DNA of 64,000 bases from Megachile rotundata (GCF_050947335.1 NC_134989.1:4271501-4335500); one strand, 5' to 3'; counted from the stretch's first letter, positions 36,901 through 49,160 are shown. Translations and numbers: made by a program. Notes: a model not told the origin generated them from the sequence alone.

Positions 36901-37989
36901 AGTTTGAATAATTCATCGGTAGATATCGTGTTAAAAAGTTTGCCGGAAAACATATTCACTGTAATTTTTACAGCGAAATATGGATCAAAGAGGAAAAATT
37001 AAAAATTGTTCGGATAAGATCCCAAAAATGATCAGGAACATACATATTTTTATTGCATTAAAAATTCGATTTTGAATTAAAATCAGTTACTAATTATCTT
37101 TTTTCTTTTCTGTTTCAGGTAAGCATTATACATTATTTTCAATTAACGTGAGGACTCCAATTACATGTAAGTACAATAAAATATGAAACCAGCAAACTCT
37201 TTTTTAACTTACTATTAGAGAAAACGGAATATGTAATTATATGTATATATTATATATGTTACATAGGTATTCCGTGTGTTATATGTTACATAGGTGTTAC
37301 ATGTGTTATTTAGCTGTGTTTAGTTACACTTACTGTGATGTCAAATGCGAGATCCAAACATAACCACAGTAGTTTCCTTGTTTCGAATTGCCACAAAGGA
37401 GGCTTCTGAAACCCTGAAGCGAATACTCAGCTGCGAATGATGCAACATTTGTACATAGGTTTAATAGATCAAAACTTATTGGTATTGCGTATAAATTGAT
37501 GTGAAACAATATGTAAGGAAATAGAAATCGACGAACGGTCGACACGGGCCACGTATCTTTTGTCAGTGCATTTCCCCTTTCTCAGGGAAACTTCGCTGGG
37601 CCTAAGTGCCCTAAACAGCCATGCTGACGGGGGTGTCCTCAAGACAGGATCGTGTCAAGGAAAACATTCTTGTATTGGCATTTGCCGCGAGACGTTGCTA
37701 GTAAAAAACTCAGTATTCTATATATAAAACGCTCACCGTTTTATTTAATAAAACCTTATTTTACTTTCATTTTTCCTAAGTATCTTACAAATATTCCAAA
37801 CATATTTCAATCAGAATATTTAATTAGATATAATATGTTTGAAATCCTTTTACTAAGATTTCATTGTATAAGAAAATTATTTTGATAGATAACCTTTTAA
37901 TTCTTTTTAAAAATTAGGAAGCTCACTCTGTTGTACTTTATCATTTTTTCTGTAATTGTCATATTCTAATAAATAAATTGGTCGTAATT
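36901..37989. other. No gene seen
   Basis: AT-rich, with repeated ATGTTACATAGGT-like motifs at 37254-37305 and a GC-richer patch at 37550-37670. Frames at 37330-37545 (-) and 37652-37885 (+) are unconvincing. Confidence 0.45.
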
Positions 37990-38260
37990 AAAATTTTGGG
38001 CTTAGAAAATTTCAAAATTTAAGGATTTTGGAATTCGAGAATTTTGATATTTGGAAATGTGTCAAGTTCAGAATTTAGAAATAAAAGAATTTAGAAACTT
38101 TGGAATTTGAAATTTTGGGGATTCAAAATGTTTAAATTTAGAATTTTAGGTATGTGGAGAGTGAACTTACACATTTGAAAATTTGGAAAGTTTGATCTTT
38201 GGTAATTTGGAGATTATAAAATTTAAAAACTTGAAAATTTTTGAATGGTTCAATAAATGG
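37990..38260. repeat. Degenerate 8-bp tandem repeat, G/A-type strand
   Basis: GAATTTGA, AATTTTGG, GGATTCAA and AATTTAGA-like octamers. Confidence 0.65.
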
Positions 38261-39552
38261 TAGACCGCTCTTCCCTCTATACTAGTCCATATTCTAAAAG
38301 CCTCACATCGCACCCAAACAATAGTACTACCAAACGCATTATCAATAATCTCCTAGCTACAATTAACCATCAGTATTTTTGCATTACGATCAACAAGAAG
38401 CAGATTGTACGATTATCTCCATAAAACATAGACACTAATCCGACCTACCGCAAATGCTATTTTACATAATACATGTGGGTTTGTGTACTGAATAGAAGTA
38501 ATCCTTGTTTATAATAATAAGTGTTTTAATGAAAAGAAATAGAATCGAATATAAATATGTACTGAGGTCAACAAATGAAAATCATCAAAATATTAATATA
38601 AAAAAAAATCAACGAAATCCATAAGACGCATTCAGTTTGACGGTTCTTTTGTAACTTCCTAAGTATGTGTTTCATATTGTGATCTCCAGTTTCTATAAAT
38701 TCCCCGGAACTTGGGTTAACATGGGTTAATATAGATTTGGGTTAACACATCAATTAAAGCTCAACGTTACGTAGAAGAAACAAAAAACTTTATTCTGTCA
38801 AACACTAATTTTACTTTAAATAAAAGCAAACTTAAAGAAAATAGGGCTATCTATAGGTTTCAAAAAATGAATTTTGGGTTGTGACTAGGGAGAGAAGACG
38901 GAGAGAAGATTGAACGATGAAAAGTTCGGTATGAATTAGGATAACAATTGCTAACTAGATGTTAAGGATGTTTAGAAAGCTCAAATTTACAACGTAGCCG
39001 TCAGTCCGTGGCCAGGGCCAGTGTTGTATTCGAATCATAGGTTATGGGTGTTGTAAACTATGTGGCAGGCATTGAAATCAGCACATTGCACGGAAATCAC
39101 TGTTGCTTAACACGTGGAAAAAGTAAGGAAAGTTTCAACCCCACCTTGAAGCTAAAACTATTAGAAGGTCTGGAAGGGGAACCTACGGAGGTTAACTTTT
39201 TTGTGACTTGGCGCGCGGACCAGAAAATTCTTAGCAAGCATAGAATCATTGCCAAGAGGTGTTACAACTGTCGGAAACATGGTTTTTGTACTGAGAAGGA
39301 ACAGTCCCTTGATAGTCAGGCGTCAAATAAATTAAGATACAGTCCATTCATTGAATACCCTTCTTTATCAAAATATCAAATCAGAAGAAAATCGGGTGTG
39401 AACGTCAGTCGTAGATGAAAGAGATCGTAATCTAAATTAAATGTTTGGGTGCATAACAATACTTTCGATAATTGGCATTATAATGCACAATACACAAGAA
39501 AATTAGACCCCAGTACAAGTTTCTAGCGATGCAACAGTTTACCAGTATTTTT
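38261..39552. other. No gene assigned; 124-codon frame at 39044-39418
   Basis: The plus-strand frame at 39044-39418 has fairly balanced composition and a CYNCRKHGFC stretch that recalls, but does not match, a CCHC zinc knuckle (no His and Cys at the expected spacing). I do not recognise the protein. It might be an exon or retroelement relic. The rest is AT-rich. Confidence 0.35.
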
Positions 39553-40565
39553 TAACCGACTTCGAAAAAGGAGGAGGTTACTCAATTCGATCAGTATATA
39601 TATTTTTTTTTCTATGTGTGCCCGCCGATTGCGCCTAGCTGGATGGACCGATCGGAACGAAACCTTTTGCATCTGGTAGGTTCTGACTCCCCATTGGTAC
39701 CATTATCAAAAAATTTTTCATTTTTTAATTGCAAAGTATTGTTATTGCAAAAAAACTGGCAACTTTTGAAATAAAGTTTTCTCGATTTTAGTGCGCTTTT
39801 AATATCTTATCACGGACATGATTCTGAACAATTTTGTTCATATACAAATTTCGCGGAAAGGTTCAGTTTTCGAGATATTAGCGAAAAATTGTTGAAAAGT
39901 TTTGAAATCAACTTTGAACGATTTTCATGTCCTTTTAATATGTTATCAGGGACACGATTCTGAACAACTTTTTCCTTATCCACAATTAAGGGGAAGCTTT
40001 AGTTTTCGAGTTATTAGCGAAAAACTATTGTTACTAATGTATTGAATTCTACGTATGCCTCCGTGTCTCTGGTGGTGTATGAGTCGACATGCAGTCGCCG
40101 ATTTTCTACTGTTTCTACAAACACGTCTTGCCGGCCGATAAAAAGTGTGAAATAAAATAATTTTTAGAAAAAAAATACGCCGACTTCGAAATGCACTAAA
40201 AAGTATAAAATAATTTCTATTTCCTAATGAAGTAATTTCTATTTCATTCAATCATACAATTACGTAACAGATATGAATGAAACCTATTTACTCGTTAGGT
40301 ATTATATTAAATACATTTCAACCTTTTCGAAGGCGGCGCAAAATTAAATAACATATTCAAAATAATCTTTTAATTTTGCGCCGCCTCCGAAAAGGTTGAA
40401 ATGTATTTAATATAATACCTAACGAGTAAATAGGTTTCATTCATATCTGTTACGTAATTGTATGATTGAATGAAATAGAAATTACTTCATTAGGAAATAG
40501 AAATTATTTTATACTTTTTAGTGCATTTCGAAGTCGGCGTATTTTTTTTCTAAAAATTATTTTAT
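39553..40565 (+). mobile_element. Composite foldback element, copy A (intact empty site)
   Basis: It begins TTAACCGACTTCGAAAAAGG and ends with a 415-bp palindrome. The first 590 bases match the reverse complement of 54644-55202 and 53690-53746 closely, and the palindrome matches 53169-53571. Copy B additionally carries a mariner; copy A has the uninterrupted site GTGTATGAG at 40077-40085. About 115 bases present in copy B are missing here near 40140. The motif CCGACTTCGAAA lies near the left end (39556) and, inverted, near the right end (40526-40537). No transposase is encoded, so it is non-autonomous. The frame 39976-40251 (-) is part of the repeat, not a gene. Confidence 0.75.
40151..40565. 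repeat. Long palindrome (foldback arms about 198 bp) in copy A
   Basis: Left arm 40151-40348 and right arm 40370-40565 are near-perfect reverse complements around a loop of about 21 bases. Each arm carries TACGCCGACTTCGAAATGCA near its outside and GGCGGCGCAAAATTAA near the loop. Confidence 0.9.
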
Positions 40566-42059
40566 GTTTCTTCAGATACATTTGTAATTTAAAATCAGTA
40601 ATAAGTAAGCAGTAATAAGACTCACATTGTATCGAGTATTTTCCTGTTTATTATTAATCTCACCTGGGTATCAGAATCTTTTACCTCAGCAGTCGTGTCT
40701 TTTATTTGTAATTATCTATTCATGTCGAAGCATTGCTAGCTTTTACTACTTGCTACTGTAAAATTGGACAAAAACCCATATTTATTTCATACGTCACTTG
40801 CATTTTTATCTCCACCCCAATTTTAGCTAAATCAATAAAAAATCAGAAACCGTTTTCCTTCAACAATATCACAAGAATAAACGCCTATTCCGAGCTTTTG
40901 TAAAAAATCTTTGAAGAGTCAGTCTCATACAGTCATTCAAGTATAATACATTGCAGAATAAACGCTAATCGCTCCAAGTCAAATTGAGCTCTTATTGTTA
41001 GACATAATCTACTTATATTCACTTGTTGGGAATCCTAATAATTTCATGCGTCGTTTAATTGTCACTAGTACTGCTGGCGCTGCGATGCATATACAGCGCG
41101 ATACCTATAAATTCATCTTGCCTCATACAGTTCTACTATCAAATCGCGCCATCAGAACATACATTTCAAGATTCATTACCGTTTCACATGCACCAACCAA
41201 ATGGTCGAGTAACATCTCCATAAATCCGCAAAGTGGCTGACAAGATTGCCTAGTCTCGTTCCCCAAACAGATACGAATGGAGCATCGAAAGTTGTTGAAC
41301 TACTTGATACAAAATTCATCTGTGGTCAAAATTACGACAGGAACGCGATCGTCGAACGGTGTTGGAAGTTTGGTAACCGGCAACCGATAGTCACCTGTAT
41401 CCATGCATGTGTGCTACAGTTTCACCCCTTCTATCTTCATCTCTCTCGATGCAGAACGTAGAGTTTACGACACGGTGCTTTTAGCGTCCTCTAACAGTCT
41501 GCCAGCAATCACATTAGTCGCTTGGCCCATCGGTTGCCACATTTAACGGTGGACCAAGTTCCAAAGCGACGGATGTCCGGGTCGTTGGACCAATCACATG
41601 GTCTTCTCTAACCTCCGTTAGAGACCTTCGAGAGCTACCTACAATTTCCAGTATCCCTCCTCTATTTGGGCTAGTCTCTCGTGTCACGTTCGATTTCATC
41701 CCCTTGGAGATCCTCCTCTCCTTTTCTTGCGCGGCCCTTTGGATTTCGGGAGTTCCACGGATTTACTGTCGATCTGTGTTTTTCAACCCCGATTATCGGC
41801 TTTGTTGTGACTAGGGTAGTTGCGGAGGCGTGCATGTCAACCGAAGGCGCCTAAACCTTTGTTTGGAGGAAGTTGCTTGAGAGGATACTGTATTTTTGTA
41901 TCTTCCGATGCGACTGAATCCCTTGAGAAGAGGGAAGGAGTGTTTAAATTCTTAAGAGCTATTTAGGTTTTGTTACAAATGTTTAGGTATGTTATATATG
42001 TAATTTTCAAGTCTTAAAATGCATAAACTATCTCTTACTCTCCACTTTTTTGGATTGGA
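40566..42059. other. Islet at 41040-41940, no gene assigned
   Basis: 41040-41940 is one of the longer GC-richer islets. Frames: 40995-41240 (+), 41246-41461 (+) and 41514-41699 (-). None shows a domain. Inverted CTAACCTCCGTTAGAG (41609-41624) forms a small stem. A gene fragment or retroelement piece cannot be excluded. Confidence 0.4.
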
Positions 42060-42360
42060 AAATGTGCATATTCACTGCTTTTCAAATTTTTTTATTTTTG
42101 AATTCAGTTTTCTATTTTCGATATTCATATATGTACGCATTTTAAAATCGCCAAATTTAAAAATCTTGAAATTTCTGAATTTCGAGTAGTTCATGTTTCT
42201 ATATGTATATTGTAAATTATCAAGTTTCCGAGTTTCTGTATTACTGTATCTCGAAAATTTCATGTTTCTAAATTCTCAAAGTTTCATATTTTCTAAACTT
42301 TCAAATTCTTGAATTCCCATATTTCTAAATTTAAATTTTCGAAAGCAAGTGATGCGATAC
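42060..42360. repeat. Degenerate 8-bp tandem repeat, C/T-type strand
   Basis: AATTTCTG, AATTTCGA, TATTCTCG and AATTCTTG-like units. Decayed. Confidence 0.55.
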
Positions 42361-45069
42361 CCCTCTCCAAATTTAATCTCAACTAAAATAAGTTTAAGCT
42401 GCACCGAACTACATCGATACTTTTTCAGGCTTGCAAGCTTAGTTGGGGCGTTGGAATTAAGTGAAAGAATGTTTTTAGTGATAGTTGATTTAAGTTAGAT
42501 GAAGAAAGTTGTTATGGTATGCAGTTGTTGTTGAAAAGTTTGTTCATAGATAGGACTGGAATTTAGTGAAGTTTGGACATTGATTGATGCACATTTTCCA
42601 TGTTGAAGACGTATAGAAACGTAGATGAAGAAAATTGAAAGTAAAGTCAGACACTTTTGGCTAAATTTCGTTGTGAGGCATTTTATTCTTAACTTTTTTG
42701 TATAATGAGATAATATTCAATATAACTGATGATATTCATAGAAATCAAAATTATGTACATACTTGTGACGACGCATAATTATCTCCATCATTACTGTTAT
42801 TTTTTTCATTATATTTTTCTACGACATTTGGCTTCTTTATGTTTTTATGTCCTGTTTCTTTTAAATTCTATTTTTAAACACTCATGAAATGTTGGATAGA
42901 ATTTTTATATCATGGAGTTCAATTAACATAAGTTATAAATAAATTCTATTTTAGACAAAGTAGCCAATTAATAAAACGAAATTGATAATAACAGTGAAGA
43001 TAATATTTGAAGAATAGCTGATATTTGTACGGTAATACTGTTTGCTAATATATGATAACTTTTAGCTTTTAATATTAATTTAATAAAAAACTGAATACTA
43101 AAAGTACAAATTTTAGTTAGATATTTTACACCAATATTTTAAATAATTGTACACAATATTCGATAATAAATTGTAACTATATAATAAATTGTTCGATAAC
43201 AAATTTAAATAGTAATGAAAAAATAAATACTCGAAGATTGGACGTAAAATTAAAACAATATTTGATGAATTCTGTTTGACAAAAATTCTAATGCTTCCAC
43301 TTTAATCATCTCGCATGAAGTATTCCTTGATAATAATTCTTTCACGGAAAATATGATTTTCCTCTTAAAATTTCGCTGCGATCGTGTATATATCGATCTC
43401 AAAAGGGATTAGGAATCACTGCCGGTCGAGATAGGTATTTGAAGGGAGTCAACAGGAAAATTCTTTTTCAACGATCTTCAGCAACCCCTCGTTCGTTCCA
43501 CCCCTCAGAATCACCGGGGTGAAATTTTTCAGGTTACGGTAAAGTCGAGAGTCATGCCGTCTCAATTTCCATCGTTCACCCTTCGCGTTTGGAATTCAAT
43601 CCTCTGTTCGTTTATCCATTTTCTCCGAAATATGAGCCGTTTCACTTTCAAAATTGCGTGATGCTTCCGACACTCTTTAGTCGGGTTAAAGCACTCACTG
43701 AAAAATGCGGGAAATTTAATCAAAGATAAAGTACCAGCCATTTCAAATATTTTGTGATTTGTGAATATTTGTTAAACATTGATTTTTTTATTTTTATATT
43801 TTCAATCGTTGTATGTTACTTTGTATGTTAAATTAGTTATATTTGTTGGAGGCAGTTTTTGGTGAAGTGTTTGTTGAGAATGAAATTTTTGAGGAGTTTG
43901 TGATCGTTTTTGAAAGTAATGCGAAATTTCGATTTACTTTTTTGATGATATACAACGTAATGACATTTTTGGCGATATATATGTAATGAAAATTTTCTGA
44001 TAATATATTTAGAACGACAATTTTTTAATGACATACTTATAAACTATTCTTTGTATTGTAGTAATATATTTGCAATAACAATATTTTGATAATATATTTG
44101 TAGTGAAATTCTTTTTATTTAACATATTTTATGTTGTTTGAGGATATACACGAATAAAATTTGAAAAAATCATAAATTTGTCCTCATAAAAATAAACGTC
44201 TCAGAAGATTGAAATCCAAAAACAATTTCCTTCCTTGCATTAAACTTTATACTAAAAATTCATAACAACTCAATTCCTACTGACAATGATACCAGTCCAA
44301 ATTAAAAAAGTAAGTAAAAAAGCTTGCAAGAAAAATGTTCCTATCGCGAGAAAGGTTAGCTGGACAGAACCAAAAATTGTTATAATTCAGTGGAGGAAAA
44401 ACGAAGCGAAAAAAGTAGATGGAGAGGGATGTTTCATTTCATGACGGATACGGAAATGTTGAGGGGTGGAGGAAACCTAGGGTTTTTCACACGTAGGAAC
44501 GCAACACGCGGTGTTACATAATGTTGTGGCGAGTCGTCGAGTTGCACCGAGTGCCAGCCGCATTGTGAATTCTCATCGCGGTCCAAATGTTTGCTCTCTT
44601 ACTCCAGCTTTCGGCCACTTCAACGACCGAGCTTTCGACCCTTTCTCGCCCCAACGTTTCATCCCCCTACTACATTGGTGGTTGGCTGCAAAAGAAAGGC
44701 GACGAAAGTGTCTACCGTTTCACGTGTTAATTTTCGCACGGTTAACAGTTTACAGGTGGCCGCGCGTATCTCGTGTTGCGGCTTGTACAAAGATTTGTAT
44801 GACATCCGATTCTAATTCTGATATACTATGTATTTGCGAAAATACCAGCAAAGTTAATTTATGAATTATACTTATTACTAGTTAGATGTATATTTAAAAA
44901 ATATAATTTTTCGGCATTTGTTTCTTAATAGAAATTTTTTAATGGAGAGGTACATTGTATCTAATGTAAATTAAAATTGTTAACTCAGCAATTTTTAGTG
45001 GTTTTGGTTTACTTACAAAATGTACATACGAGTTTCAAAAATCCCTAGCAACGTATTTCTATCAACTAC
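42361..45069. other. AT-rich with islets at 43370-43690 and 44450-44830
   Basis: The second islet holds plus-strand frames of 117 codons (44511-44864) and 74 codons (44591-44815) in overlapping frames, with no domain. Weak repetition occurs at 43840-44150 (GATATATATTTG-like units). No gene is supported. Confidence 0.45.
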
Positions 45070-45345
45070 TCAGTCGTATAAAAAGCAGACATGTCTTAAA
45101 TGTGTCTTTGCGTAATAAAAGTTAATTGAGTAAAAAATTTCAAATTACTATTACTCTACGTTAAATCTGTATCATCCAATGATATTGCCGAAATAAGAGA
45201 TGCAAATGACAGACGAAGGGACGAAGAATTTATTTATTATACTTATTGACTATAATGATAAGTATAGCGTCTTTGGTTTTGAATAAAAGCACATGGATTA
45301 CATTCTAATCGTACATCTTTGTCTATAGTGGCGCCAACTGTGTAG
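45070..45345 (+). mobile_element. Possible LTR tail with primer-binding-like site
   Basis: A TATA box (GTATAAAAAG near 45077) is followed by AATAAA signals, the last in GAATAAAAGCACATGG near 45282, and then TGGCGCCAACTGTG at 45329-45342. TGGCGCC is the start of primer-binding sites complementary to tRNA 3' ends that follow a 5' LTR. No LTR start or second copy was found, so this is a weak call. Confidence 0.3.
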
Positions 45346-45439
45346 TAAAAATAAAAGAACAATTATACAGTGTAACATATGTGTAGTGTAGAATTATACT
45401 GTGTAGTAAAAATGAAAGAAGAAGTATACAAATTTTAAC

Positions 45440-45560
45440 ACACGTCATGTACTTTGAACTCGCTTTCGCTCGCTGGAGGTGGGTGGTTCTCCACCCCCTA
45501 GACTCCCCGTTGGCTACCTTTCGGAACTTTCGACAATTTTTCTAGGAGTTCTGGCCCATT
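45440..45560. other. Short GC-rich patch with hairpin
   Basis: CTCGCTTTCGCTCGC is followed by GGGTGG-TTCT-CCACCC (45481-45496). The style (GCTTCGC-type runs plus a short GC stem) is like the cluster at 21028-21081. Confidence 0.45.
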
Positions 45561-45646
45561 TTAACAAAGTTTGATACTCTGACAAAAAATTATATCCGAT
45601 ATGATTTGGTCTGTACATTTGCATACGTGAGTATTACAGTATTCTG

Positions 45647-45794
45647 ATATATTTGTATGTTGAAACATGTGAAACATTTGAAAATATTTTTATATATCAA
45701 ATTACGCGATATATTTCAAAATATATTTTCATGTCGAATCATGCGACATATCTTAAAATATATTTATATGTCGAATCATGTGACATATTACACC
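45647..45794. repeat. 37-bp tandem repeat, four diverged copies
   Basis: Units start near 45647, 45683, 45721 and 45758 with lengths of 36, 38, 37 and 37. The later units contain the dyad TGTCG-AATCATG-CGACA. Confidence 0.65.
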
Positions 45795-46489
45795 GTTCCT
45801 CATTTGACTCGCCGCCATCTAAGAGCTTGTAAAAGAGCATTGAAATACCTAACTTACATCCGAAAAAATCCTCTTCAGGCCACAGCTTGTGGTTCCCGTG
45901 CGGGATAAAGATTAGAGTGGCTTAAAAAAGGGAACGGTGTTATCCGCTGCTTTCTGGTTAATTAAATTTGCATTTGTTTCGCTCTGGCTACGTGCCAGGA
46001 TCATCCGACTATATTCCCGTTCGTCGATGCCTGACGGTAAGTATGGCCAAGAGTAACCTGAGAGAGTATACATACATATATGCTGGAAGATCTGTCTGCA
46101 GAGGGCAAGAGGAAATCCTTTAATCCCAAAGGAACGTTGTCCACGGGAACATGGACCACTTTGTCAACTCGCTACGAGACAACTTTCAACGGGAGTACAA
46201 CGCTATGCCACACCTTCGTACTGTCGCGAATGTCTCGTTGGATATCGAAGGTAAAAGACTACGAAAGATTAAATATTTACCGAGAAACGAAGGAGTTGCT
46301 TTTTGTTCGCAACGCTAACATAGAATGTTCTATCATGGCGAAAGATCTGGCGAGTATACTTCGCGAATGAGTTTGACGACTTTCAAAGGCATTGTGAAGC
46401 TTTCAGGTACTTTTGTAAGGACGTTATATCCAATTCAGACGTTTTGACAGAGTTTGACGTTTTATGTTGCTGGGTTTAATTAGGAAAAT
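45795..46489. other. GC-richer islet, no gene assigned
   Basis: A stop-poor islet with plus-strand frames 45657-45908 and 46080-46370 (96 codons). The latter has balanced composition but no recognisable family, and it lacks evident splice context. Confidence 0.35.
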
Positions 46490-47035
46490 TATTTCTTTAT
46501 GTTTTTATTTGTATTTCTCAAATATTCAAATCTTCTAATGTCTCAATTTTTCTATTCACAGATTTTCACTTTTTAAATTCGTTAATTTTTCGATATTCCT
46601 ATTTCTCGATTTCCAAATTTCCAAATTCATAGGTTTACAACTTTCCAAATTCACAAATTTACAAAATTACAAATTGACAAACTTACAAATTGTACTAGTT
46701 TTTAATGATCCAACTTTACCACTTTCACAATTTTCAAATTTCCATTTCTTCCATTTTCGGTATTTACAAGTTTATTAATTCTCGCTGTTCCAGAACGTTG
46801 AGTGTACAGATTTCTAAATTTCCAAATTCCCATTTTTCCAACCTCCAAGTTTCCAAATTTCTAAACTTCTAAATTCTAAAATTTAGATGTCAAATTACTA
46901 AATCTCCAACTTTTCCACACTCTCAAATTTTCAAATGTGAATTTCCCAACTTCCTATATTTCAATGTCTGCAATTTCTCAAATTTCTCTAATAAAATCCT
47001 GTTTCAGTTCTAAACATTTAAATACAATTTGAAAT
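46490..47035. repeat. Degenerate 8-bp tandem repeat, C-type strand
   Basis: AATTTCCA, AATTCATA, ACTTTCCA and AAATTCAC-like octamers over more than 500 bases. Confidence 0.7.
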
Positions 47036-47060
47036 TTTTAATGCGGTATGTATGTATTGT

Positions 47061-47061
<1 letters not shown>

Positions 47062-47094
<33 letters not shown>

Positions 47095-47375
47095 ATGTAA
47101 TTGTATGAGTGGCATGGGTGCATGATATGAATGAAGCTTGTGTATGGTATGAATGAAGTTTGATATAAAGATTGTCTTTTCGATGACCGAAATGTTTTCG
47201 GAGCAAACCGAAGTGCTCATTGCTTTGTGAGAAAGCAAGACCGTGAGATTTGTGATTTGTAATATTGAGATTCTATTTGTGTTGCATTGAGTCAATTACA
47301 TTTAATTATATCTTGTTAAATAAACTACATTAATCATTCCATTTATTAAAATTATTTTACAGTATAAAATTTTAT
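47062..47375 (-). repeat. Dispersed repeat, copy 2 (partner at 16160-16447)
   Basis: This is the reverse complement of the copy at 16160-16447, about 90% identical by eye over 240 bases. It has roughly 25 extra bases (a second GAATGAAG-type unit near 47127-47160) and a longer terminal (GT)n at 47062-47091. It starts directly after an 8-bp-repeat block. Confidence 0.65.
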
Positions 47376-48239
47376 TTAAAGATCTAGTTATTTTTAGTTA
47401 TTTGTAGTTAGTTATTTCTATTGAAAATTTATGTAAAAAATTATTTAAAAAAGAAACCAACACCGATATTTTTATCTTTACCAATACCGCACTTTATCAC
47501 ATCGCAACGATAGCAGAATGAAATGTAACAGAATTTCATATTTATCGAAATATTGAGGTATCTACAGTGTAGCGGTATCGTAGAAATTGAAACGAACAAC
47601 AAATCCAGTGAGCAGCGAGCCATATTTCTCGTATTTTCAGACGGCCCAGAAATTCGATCGAAAAGACCCAGCTCTCGCGATTTCCCTTCCGTTTCATAAA
47701 TCCGCCACGGATTCGTTCCATACAGACCGCGTATACATTATCGGTAGTGCGAGCAGGAACAACGTGAATGCGTCTATACGGTGTCGGATAAGTTATGGGT
47801 CCCATAGCGAGCCGTAGATCCCATGGACGCAGACGTACTGCGATCATTATCTGCGAATTTATGGGGCCAGTCAGGACGCCATGCTTTCGTGTGCCACCGC
47901 ACCTGTTAAAAGGCCCCGTGAAATCTATCGGATCCAGCAGTTTAATCAACGGAACAATTGCGACCAGTGAAATCTCGTAAATTGCTTGGATACCGCTTCT
48001 GATGAATTCGATTCTTCCTTGACACGTTGCGGACTTTTCTTTGCATTCGAAATACGATGCTTCGTAACGATAAGAAATAACGAAAGTGGAAACTGATTGT
48101 GTGCCTTTGTTATTTTCTGCTTTCTCGCGTTAGAGTATTATAAATAGAATGCTTTTGAGGACCTAGTGCAATTGTACTTTGTTATTGGAGATATGAGGGA
48201 AAGGGAACTTAGGTGGAATAAGATATTGGATACGTCGAA
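47376..48239. other. CpG-containing islet 47590-48080, no gene assigned
   Basis: Open frames overlap on both strands: 47542-47949 (-, 135 codons), 47587-47817 (+) and 47795-47980 (+). No domain was recognised. Confidence 0.45.
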
Positions 48240-49160
48240 ATGTTTGGATTTTTTAATTTACAATTTTTCGCATTTTCAAATTTTTAAGTTTGCAGATTTT
48301 TAGATTTTTAGACATTTAGATACTTAGATTTTTAGATTTTTAGATTTTTAGATTTTTAGATTTTTAGATTTTTAGATTTTTAGATTTTTAGATTTTTAGA
48401 TTTTTAGATTTTTAGATTTTTAGATTTTTAGATTTTTAGATTTTTAGATTTTTAGATTTTTAGATTTTTAGATTTTTAGATTTTTAGATTTTTAGATTTT
48501 TAGATTTTTAGATTTTTAGATTTTCAAATTTTTAAATCTGCAAGTTTGCGAAATTCTACTTTTTCAAACTTTCAGTTCATCAGTCTTCCTATTTTTGAAC
48601 TCTCACACCTTTATTTTTCACAACTTTCTCATTTTCAGGCTTTTAAATTTTCAAATTTTCGTATTCGCATATTTTTAAACTGAATTTGCAAATTTTTAAT
48701 TCGTTATAATTTTCAAATCTTTACGTCTCGAAGTTCTTTAACTTTGATCTTGAGATTATAAAATTTTTAGACTTCCAAATTTAATTACTCGAGTTTGCAA
48801 ATTTCTAAATTTTCTCTCGAATTTTTAATTCTTCAATTTCTTAATTGACCATATTTCTGAGTTTTTAAACCATCAAATTTTCAATTTATCAAAGTTACAA
48901 ATTCTCAAATTTTCAAATTTATGTTTCAATTCTTCAAATTTGCCAGTTAGAAAATATTTAAACAATCGAATTAACTTCTCAATTCCTTATGTTTCAAATT
49001 TCCACATTTTCAAGTTGTCTAATCTTCTGATTTTCAAATTTTCAAATTTCGTAATCTTTAAACTCTGGAATTTTCAATTCTTTAATTTCCTAACCTTCAA
49101 ATTCCACATTTCTAAGTTTGCCTACATTTACGATTTCCAATTTCCAAAACTTTGACATTA
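48240..49160. repeat. 8-bp tandem repeat block with a perfect core
   Basis: Degenerate octamers (TTTCAAAC, TTTCAGTT, TTCCTATT, TTTTCAAA) flank a perfect array. Phase is kept for hundreds of bases to the right of the core. Confidence 0.8.
48325..48534. repeat. Perfect (ATTTTTAG)26 octamer microsatellite
   Basis: About 210 bases of uninterrupted GATTTTTA/ATTTTTAG repeats. Its purity means recent expansion, in contrast to the decayed octamers around it. Confidence 0.95.

Noticed and set aside
39044..39418. CYNCRKHGFC considered as a retroviral-type zinc knuckle
   Set aside because: The spacing lacks the C-x2-C-x4-H-x4-C pattern, and no gag or reverse transcriptase motif is nearby.
39976..40251. 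91-codon minus-strand frame sharing its C-terminus with a frame at 54559-54747
   Set aside because: The shared peptide comes from the two copies of the composite foldback element; the frames are shadows of repeat DNA.
38877..41825. 13-base match GTTGTGACTAGGG at 38878 and 41808, considered as shared LTR starts
   Set aside because: A 13-base coincidence is expected several times in a window of this size and the flanks do not match.
44511..44864. 117-codon plus-strand frame in a GC-richer islet
   Set aside because: A second plus-strand frame overlaps it, no domain is evident, and there is no sign of splice sites or a signal sequence.
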